Position numbers and translations under genes: made by a program
The notes under the pieces: model-generated
What the model was told of the DNA's origin: nothing
What the model saw: the letters and a program-made list of their open reading frames with translations, nothing else
Databases searched by the model: none
Part shown: piece after piece, positions 58,601 to 64,000 of the stretch
Layout of the letters: the number at the start of each line of letters is the position of its first letter
Numbering within the stretch: the first letter of the stretch is position 1
DNA from: Tetraselmis striata
Lineage: Eukaryota; Chlorophyta; Chlorodendrophyceae; Chlorodendrales; Chlorodendraceae
Length of the DNA: 64,000 bases
Direction of reading: 5' to 3'
Assembly (NCBI GenBank): GCA_006384855.1
Contig: VCJN01002174.1
Coordinates: 62,001 to 126,000, forward strand

Positions 58601-60601
58601 AGCTGGCCGTCCTGTGGCCACATCCGCGAGCACATCGCGGGCATCAGCGTGCCCGTGCCAGCGCCCCCCCCCCCCCCCCCCCCCCCCCCGCTCGTCCGGC
58701 CTCGGTCCGCATGGCCCCTCCCAGGCGGCACCGCCTCGCTGGTGTCTGTTGCAGCAAGGCTGCCAATGGCACGCACCATGCCCGCCAGCTGCAGGTACAG
58801 CTTCTGGTGAAATGCGGCAGAGCCGCTGCCCTCCAACTGCGCACAGACACCGACAGCACAGCCGACAGCCGTCAAAAAAGTCAGTAGCCAACCCTGAAAC
58901 CTTACCAACCCGGCAGCTGCCATGCTTGCTGCCACCCACATGCTCCAACATGCTCCCACAGCCCCGCCTCATTGGCAGCGTGGCTTGCAGCAGCTGCAGG
59001 AGAAGGCGGATGCGGGGCGACTTGCCCCAGCCCGCCCGCCACAGCCGCAGCGTTAGCAGTGCCCCAGCCGCAGCTGTAGCTGCCGCTGCCACCTAGCCCC
59101 TGACTTTCAGCCGCTGCGCCATCTCTCTCCGAGTGCGAGCGCGGCAATACGAACATCGTGGACAAGAACCGGCCCCGCCTGCCAGAGGTGTTATGTAATC
59201 GAAACTTTGGCAAAACTATGGCAGCCTGCAGCCTTAACACGAGGTTTGAATAAGGGGTACTTATGGGAGCGGCGGCGGCCGCGTACTGCCCCTCCCTCCC
59301 TCTCTGTATCTCAGACACCCGCTTGCGCCTGGCCAAGTGGGCCAACGCGCGGCAGCAGGAGCAGCAGGAGCAGCAGCCCCGCGTACGCCATACTGACCCC
59401 AGCCCGCCGCCCCAGTATCTGCCCCGCGCGCCGCACCTTGCCGCTCAGCATGCGCGTGATCTGCTGCAGCTTGACCTCCATCTCCAGCGCGTCCTCCCCT
59501 GCGCCAGAGGTGAGAAGCTGCGCTGGCACGCCCGACACGGCCACCACGTGCACCGACACCTGCCCATCATGGAGCCCGGGGAGACTCAGCCGAGGAGGCA
59601 TGAACAGGATGGGAGCGCCGGCTGGAGAACAAGCACGGAAGACCTGCGCGGAAGACCTGCACGGAAGACAAGACGGAGGATGGAGGGGGGGGGGGCGGGG
59701 GGGCGGGGGGGCAGACCTGCGCGCCGACGACGTCCGCAAAGAGGTCGTTGATGTCGAGGCCTATGGCCTTGCGGTTGGGCAGCGTGAACTTCTTCTCCAT
59801 CACCGTGCTGAAGGCCTTCTCCAGGAAGGAGAAGCCGCCCAGCTCGGCCTCCACGCCGCCGGGGCCCTGCCCGCCACGCCAGCCGTGCGCTGATTCAGCA
59901 GAAAGCAGTGCACGACGCCCTCCCGCCATGCCTGCAAAGCTCACAGCTCTTCCCCCAATGTGTCTTCCTCCCATCTCCATCGCCGCCATATATCCCCCCT
60001 CCCGGCCGCCCCCCTTTCACAACCCCAACCTCTTCCCATCCAGCGGCTACGGGCGCCCCACCTTGACACGAATCTGCAGCTTGGTGGTCGGTTTCTCCTT
60101 GAAGCCGTAAAGAATGAGGCCGTCCTGCTCGGCGCGGCGCTCGGGTCAGGCCGCGGGGACATGCTGCTAAACCCAGGCGGGTTGGGAAGGAATTGCGCAG
60201 AGGAAAGCACAACGCAAAGGAAGCAGGGATATGGGGCGAGGGTCACCTCCAGGAAGGGGAAGAAGCGCAGGTTGCCAGAGACAGAGACACCATGCACGGT
60301 GATTGTGGTGTTGACGGCCACACTGCATTGGGCCCGGGGGAGGGGGCAAAAGGAGCATCTTAACGGCTTGAAGGGCATCTTTGGCGGCACGCCATCAGGT
60401 GGAGGGGAGTAGACTGGCAAGAAGAGGGGGGTGCGGGGGGGCACGGGATATTGGGGGCCCACGTGGCGGTCTCAACGCGGGCGCTGATGGCTATTGCAAG
60501 CTGCGAGCTGACGAACTTGACGGACAGGTCCCAGTGCGTGAGTGCGCCCTCCGAGTCGCTGAAGGCCTGTGATGGGTGTGGGCCATCATCATCCTCTACA
60601 A

Positions 60602-60633
<32 letters not shown>

Positions 60634-62610
60634 CCCCCTCCTCCCGCCCTTTCCGCGGCTGGCGGGCTGCCACATCCTCCGCCATGCAAGGAAATGCTGT
60701 CAGCGCCAGCGTCACGGCTCTCGACGCCCGTCTCCCTCCTCTCCTTCCGCTACTAGTTGCCTGCCCACATCGTCCGCCGTGCAGAAGACCCCACCCCACC
60801 CCCCCTCTTTGGCTGCCCAGAACCTCTGCCAGGCAGGTATACACGCCGTGAGCGCCAGCATCATGCCGCGCATTCCCCCCCCCCCCCCTCCCCGGCCTGT
60901 CCACCGTTTCTCCCTGGCGCAGCCTGCCATCCCCTTCGCGCCAGGCAGCTGCATGCCGGCCCAGCTCACCTGCCAGCTGGAGAGGTACGGCGCCGCAGAG
61001 CCCAGCGTGAGCGACTCCACCGTGACCTCCATGTTTGGCGGCGCGCTGTCGCGGATCTTCTTTGCAATCTGGGCGGATGGCGAGACAGGACACAGAGAAG
61101 CGGACAGGAGGAGGGGGCCTCAGCGCGCGAGCCCCTCCCCACCTCCTGTACCCTATGTGTAGTGCCCCTTCCCCCTCCGCCCCCTTGGCCAACTCACACA
61201 ACCAGAGGCAGCGCACCTTCTCCCCGATCTTCTTTGTGATCTTCCGCTCCAGGAAGCTCGGCCATATCGCCATGAGGATCTGCCACCCGGGCGGGCAGGC
61301 GGGTAAGCAGGGGCTTGTAGCGCGCGCTGATCACAGCCCAGCCGCAGCCGCGGCATGCCCTGGGGAGAAAGATGGCGGGGGCAGGAGCGGAAAAGGGGGG
61401 GGGGGGGATGCGCAGGCGGGGCCCACCTTGTTGATGGTCTCGGGCGTCTCCACGCTGGTGGCGGGGTTGTAGTACAGCTGCCGCTGCAGCACCGTGTGCT
61501 CGCGCGCGTCCACCGCCATGCGGTGCTCGTGCAGGGCGTTGGTCTCTACCACCTGAAGCCCATCCGACCCCGTCAGGCCTCCGCCACCGCCACCGCCACC
61601 GCAACTGGCGCAGCCTCTCACTATCTTGCGCCCACCCAATTGAGCCGCACATGCGGGCTTTGGGCAGTCCATGCAAGGCGAGTACCATGCGGGATATTCT
61701 TGGCCGCACCCAGCGAAATAGGACCCCCAGATGGCTGCCCCCCTTCCCCCCCCTCCTCCCCGGAGATCGAGCTCAGAGGTATGGCATGCGTGCCACACGC
61801 CTTGCCTCTGATGTTTAGCCCCACCCCTCCCACCCACCCCGGCCCAGAGTCTTCACCACAGCACTGCGTCTCCACCGCCATCATGCCACAGTATCCTCCC
61901 ACTCCTGCCCCCCTTCCCCTCTTCCGCCTCCCGCGAAACGTTCTCAATCTCCGGGGCGCATCGTGGTGGTGTAATAAGGGCGGGGGGGGAGGGGCACTGC
62001 TACCTTTGCGTTTGGATGACAGGGCGTTTCGGGGTGTTCGGGTTGAGGGTCACAGCATCCCCGGGTCACAGGGGAGGGGTACTGGTTGAGGAGTGATCAT
62101 GGAGAGTCGGAAGAGAGGGGAGCAGGGTCTCGGGGTTCGGCGGGACTAGGGGGTATAAGGGGAGAGGGCGTGTGAGGACTGGCTGAGCGGGACCTAGGGG
62201 TGAAAGGGGAGGAGGGGGTGGGAGATCATGAGGGAGATAACGCGGAGACTAGGGGAGTAGCTGGGGAGAGAGGGGGGGGGGGGGGGGGGGGGGGTCCCAC
62301 CTTCAAGCGCAGCCACATGAGAGCGCCCCATAGCAGTGCAAGCAGCGGGTACCAGCGGGGCACCAGCCAGATGCACGCCAGCAGCGCCACCTGGGGGGGC
62401 AGGTTCGGGGCGGGCAGGAGCGGCGATCAGGCGAGCACGTCTTCCAACGCAGCGGTTGGGGTGGGTGGGTGGGGAAAAGGAGATTGAACGACGACGATGA
62501 CTTGAAGCGGCCGTTGTGGCGCGCGCCGCCTCCGACCATACTCAGATGAGACGACTCTGGGCTGGGCAGAGCAGCGAACGCCAACGCACAGTGATCGTCG
62601 ACGAAATCAT
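49637..62610 (-). CDS. Extended-synaptotagmin-like protein (membrane segment, SMP, C2 domains, coiled coil)
   Basis: Predicted lipid-transfer/tether protein at membrane contact sites, about 827 aa. Exons: 62610-62590 (tentative), 62390-62301, 61552-61427, 61279-61217, 61068-60970, 60566-60463, 60322-60247, 60124-60062, 59866-59717, 59559-59437, 58836-58732, 58611-58549, 58072-57974, 57493-57410, 56678-56460, 56327-56259, 55281-55234, 54933-54880, 54736-54647, 54420-54308, 53340-53146, 51298-51137, 50796-50679, 49786-49637. Order: hydrophobic hairpin (ACIWLVPRWYPLLALLWGAL); SMP domain (ILMAIWPSFLERKI, VTVESLTLGSAAPYL, LRFFPFLE, KFTLPNRKAIGLDI); a poorly conserved C2-like region; a C2 with LLQIVEARQL, SDPYVRIKYG, TPFWNEV and LEVRDHNDSSADRAIG; a last C2 with CDRLGSSDPFVVLHYG, NPTWREL and LEVFDWDRVGSPDFMG, holding the full Asp set for calcium; then a coiled coil (ELKEQVAAQELELEALKARH) to the stop. 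The exon at 58072 needs a GC donor (AG|GCGCGA). N-terminus and the 51298 acceptor are uncertain. Confidence 0.87.
49930..50320 (+). repeat. GA/GACA-rich low-complexity tract
   Basis: About 390 nt of almost pure purine GAGA/GACAGA repeats (CT-rich on the sense strand) in the last intron of the SMP/C2 gene. Long open frames across it on both strands come from the repeat. Confidence 0.9.
50915..51070 (-). repeat. Intron-seated dispersed element, reverse copy
   Basis: Reverse copy between the 51298-51137 and 50796-50679 exons: ACGGGTGCCAACGCCTCTAT, GTGTGCATGGAGCCTACAAG, AACATTCGCGACGGTTCCGC, CCGCCTCTGGCAGGCAGGGC. Confidence 0.65.
52908..53085. repeat. Dispersed element, composite copy
   Basis: A forward right half (AAAGCCCACTGCGAGGCTCC, CGATAGGTGCGCCGGCACAC) is followed directly by a reverse left half (TCCACATTCGACCTCTGGCA, GTGGGCACTTGGTCGCAGTG), as if two copies had recombined. 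It lies in the long intron of the SMP/C2 gene. Confidence 0.55.
53421..53545 (+). repeat. (AATCC)n minisatellite
   Basis: About 20 pentanucleotide repeats, partly decayed at the right end where CCAGTCAAATGCAATCC recurs. It lies in the intron between the exons ending at 54308 and starting at 53340. Confidence 0.92.
56925..57200. repeat. Two dispersed-element copies, head to head
   Basis: Forward copy (about 56925-57075: CCTGCCCTACTCGCCAGGGG, TGTTCTTATCGGTTGCATGC, AAGCCCAATCTAAGACTTAC) is followed by a reverse copy (about 57085-57200: AAATTGGGCTGGCATGCAAC, CTATAAGAACATTCGCCATA, ACATTTGACCTCTGGCAAAT). The forward copy has an extra ATTATAGTTTC triplication. Another fragment lies at about 56810-56885. 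All are in the intron between exons 57493-57410 and 56678-56460. Confidence 0.65.
58193..58366 (+). pseudogene. Inverted degenerate copy of a C2 exon
   Basis: On the strand opposite to its host gene, this segment reads QAAEKASAVQ then LVEARQLGAGQYDS, PDVRIT and NTTLSPLWGKV. It matches the minus-strand exon 56678-56460 (QAAEKAAAVQ, IVEARQLTAVHRGEHSDPYVRI, LTPFWNEV). About nine codons (GGHALLLQI) are missing, the frame is otherwise open, and the CGGCAG|GCGGCGGAG acceptor-like border is kept. It lies in the intron between exons 58611-58549 and 58072-57974. As it is antisense, the host transcript cannot use it as a C2 exon. Confidence 0.7.
59165..59235 (+). repeat. Dispersed element, partial copy
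   Basis: Left part only: CCCGCCTGCCAGAGGTGTTA, TCGAAACTTTGGCAAAACTA. Lies in the intron following exon 59559-59437. Confidence 0.5.
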
Positions 62611-63300
62611 CGCGAGCGCCCTCCTCTCCCGGAGTCGGGACTAGCAGGCCTGCCGCTCGCGCTGTTGGAAGCTACTGCGGACAGAATCTCGCGGAGTCGG
62701 TGCTGGTTAGTGTTTTACTGACATAGGAACAAAGAGGCGGCGGACGACGGTGTTGATGTGCAGATCGCTTGCTGAGTGGTGTTGCCCTGCTGTATCCCTG
62801 CTGGATGATGAGCTTCGTCGCGGGGCGGCGAGGGCATGCCGGATGACTTCGGGTACGACAAGAGCCCAACGACAAAGTGCCGGCCGACAATTACCTCGGG
62901 TTCTGCTTAAATGTAGGCTTTTTCCTTCCCCAGTACTTTGCGTGCATTCTCTGGACGCTCTCCCTGTAACCAAAAAGACAATGAACAAAGTGCCGGCCGA
63001 CAATTACCTGCCCCGCGGCCCGGCGCTAAGAGGGTTCTGCTTAAATGTAGGCTTTTCCCTCCCCCAGTACTTTGCGTGCATTCTCTTGACGCTCTCCCTG
63101 TAACCAAAAAGTACATTACAAAGTGCAGAGGTTCGAACCAAACCCATTTAAAAATATAGTAGCGACTATCATGGCGACCATAATAAATCAGAGTACGACA
63201 GGTCGCTACGTCACGATCATACCGGTATTCGTATTTGTTACCTCTAGCACCATCAGAAATCCGCGGCTCGCGGACCGACCCCCCCCCCCCCCCCCCCCAC
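62611..63300. other. Region upstream of the SMP/C2 gene with a tandem repeat
   Basis: Holds two direct copies (about 62870-62983 and 62984-63112) of a unit containing AAAGTGCCGGCCGACAATTA, TTCTGCTTAAATGTAGGCTT, CCCAGTACTTTGCGTGCATT and CTCCCTGTAACCAAAAAG. The last two blocks also occur at 24.0-24.1 kb. A C tract with one interruption follows at about 63280-63302. The promoter of the SMP/C2 gene is expected near 62.65 kb. Confidence 0.55.
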
Positions 63301-63562
63301 CCCTTTTTTGCTGAGTGTCCTTGGAGACCTCTTCCCGCTGCGGCGTTTCTTCTTCTTGGAGCTTCGCGCCCGCGACCGACCGGCGACCGACCGCGCCCGC
63401 CCCTGGTTTTCTGCGCGCGCCCGTTTTTCTCCTGCGGCTCCCTGGGTCTTTACCCCCCGACCCGGTGGCGGACTACCGTGACAACCGTCTGTCGCATTGG
63501 GAGCGTGGTGATCTAGACACATTGTTCGCCCTCGCGCGTACGCATGCATCCGTTCGGGCTAC

Positions 63563-64000
63563 TCCTCATGATTACGTGGCTCCGGCGTCGGCCATTTGTG
63601 GGGACCCACCGCCGGTTACCAAGCAAACGCCAAGCTGCTCGGGCCTCGGCTTTGGCCGCGGTGGGCGAGTACAGCCGCGCTGCTGCCGCCCTTCACTCAG
63701 TCCCGCTCGCGCCCACTGGCCCGCGGCTCCACGAAGAGCTCCTCCGCTTGCATCCCCAAACCCCGGACCCTGTTCCTTGCGCGCTCCCGGATCCGTTCTC
63801 GCTGGACCGCCTCGCTTTCCCTGAGTCTTCGGTGGACGTTTGCGAGGTGTTGTCCAGCAGCCCCAATGGTTCTGCCCCATTCCTCGATGGCATCCGCTTT
63901 GAGGCTCTCCGTGCCCTCTGCTCGCGCTCCCACCTCCGTGGCATAGCCGAGGCCATCGCAAATGCGGAGGTCCCTGCGGGCGTCGCCCATTTCCTTTCCT
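63563..64000 (+). mobile_element. Reverse-transcriptase-like retrotransposon ORF, 5' part, cut by window end
   Basis: Read in the frame of GTG at 63661 (ALAAVGEYSRAAAALHS), the sequence stays open to the window end. It contains HEELLRLHPQ, then SSSPNGSAPFLDGIRFEALR, RGIAEAIANAEVPAGVAHFLS. The sequence S-P-x-G-x-x-P-x-x-D-G-[IW]-x-F-E-x-L-R followed by an amphipathic segment and 'P' resembles the first RT block of non-LTR-type retroelement ORFs. Upstream, another frame (WERGDLDTLFALARTH, near 63500) may belong to the same ORF through a frameshift. The RT catalytic motif would lie outside the window, so the call is provisional. Confidence 0.45.

Overview
The window looks like nuclear DNA of a green alga. 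Its coding exons are GC-rich with GC-rich third positions, and most are only about 50-200 nt long, separated by many short introns. Simple repeats and long G/C homopolymers are common, telomere-like CCCTAAA/CCCTAAAA stretches occur, and several products are plant/algal types (UDP-sugar pyrophosphorylase, SMP/C2 lipid-transfer protein, TITAN9-like protein). I see no prokaryotic operon, CRISPR array, rRNA gene or intact tRNA gene. All gene models were spliced by eye from splice sites, frame continuity and family motifs, without transcript data.

Layout. 0-3 kb: a tRNA-derived SINE copy, then a single-exon ORF with a PP1-type docking motif. 3.8-8.5 kb (minus): a BMT5-like 25S rRNA uridine methyltransferase. 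9-11.5 kb: transposon remnants and an acidic ORF. 12.97-13.96 kb (plus): a small ankyrin-repeat protein. 14.1-15.6 kb (minus): an NYN-domain plus OST-HTH/LOTUS protein. 17.8-18.6 kb (plus): a longin-domain protein without a visible SNARE motif. 19.6-23.8 kb (minus): an 871-residue coiled-coil protein with a Csm1/TITAN9-like C-terminal domain. 24-28 kb: intergenic DNA with two more SINE copies.

28.2-41.9 kb (all minus): a DHRS11-like short-chain dehydrogenase, guanylate kinase, an orphan multi-pass membrane protein, and a complete 17-exon UDP-sugar pyrophosphorylase. 42-46.4 kb: repeats, namely a candidate DNA transposon with an internal duplication, a family of ~400-bp repeats carrying a 363-bp insertion, and a telomere-repeat insertion flanked by a 19-bp duplication. 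46.45-49.54 kb: a satellite array of 218-240-bp units with a b-b-c higher-order pattern. 49.6-62.6 kb (minus): a ~24-exon extended-synaptotagmin-like gene (membrane segment, SMP domain, C2 domains, C-terminal coiled coil). 62.8-64 kb: repeats and the start of a reverse-transcriptase-like ORF cut by the window edge.

The genes are housekeeping functions with no evident shared pathway: nucleotide metabolism (guanylate kinase), sugar nucleotides (USP), rRNA modification, membrane contact and trafficking, chromosome segregation. I did not find a convincing new multi-gene system. The most unusual signals are in gene architecture and repeats: an apparent excess of GC-AG introns, long C-tracts on the sense strand of introns (often within a few bases of the donor), nearly exclusive phase-0 introns, an inverted open-frame copy of a C2 exon inside its own gene, a higher-order satellite touching a gene's 3' end, and a dispersed element that sits mainly in introns.
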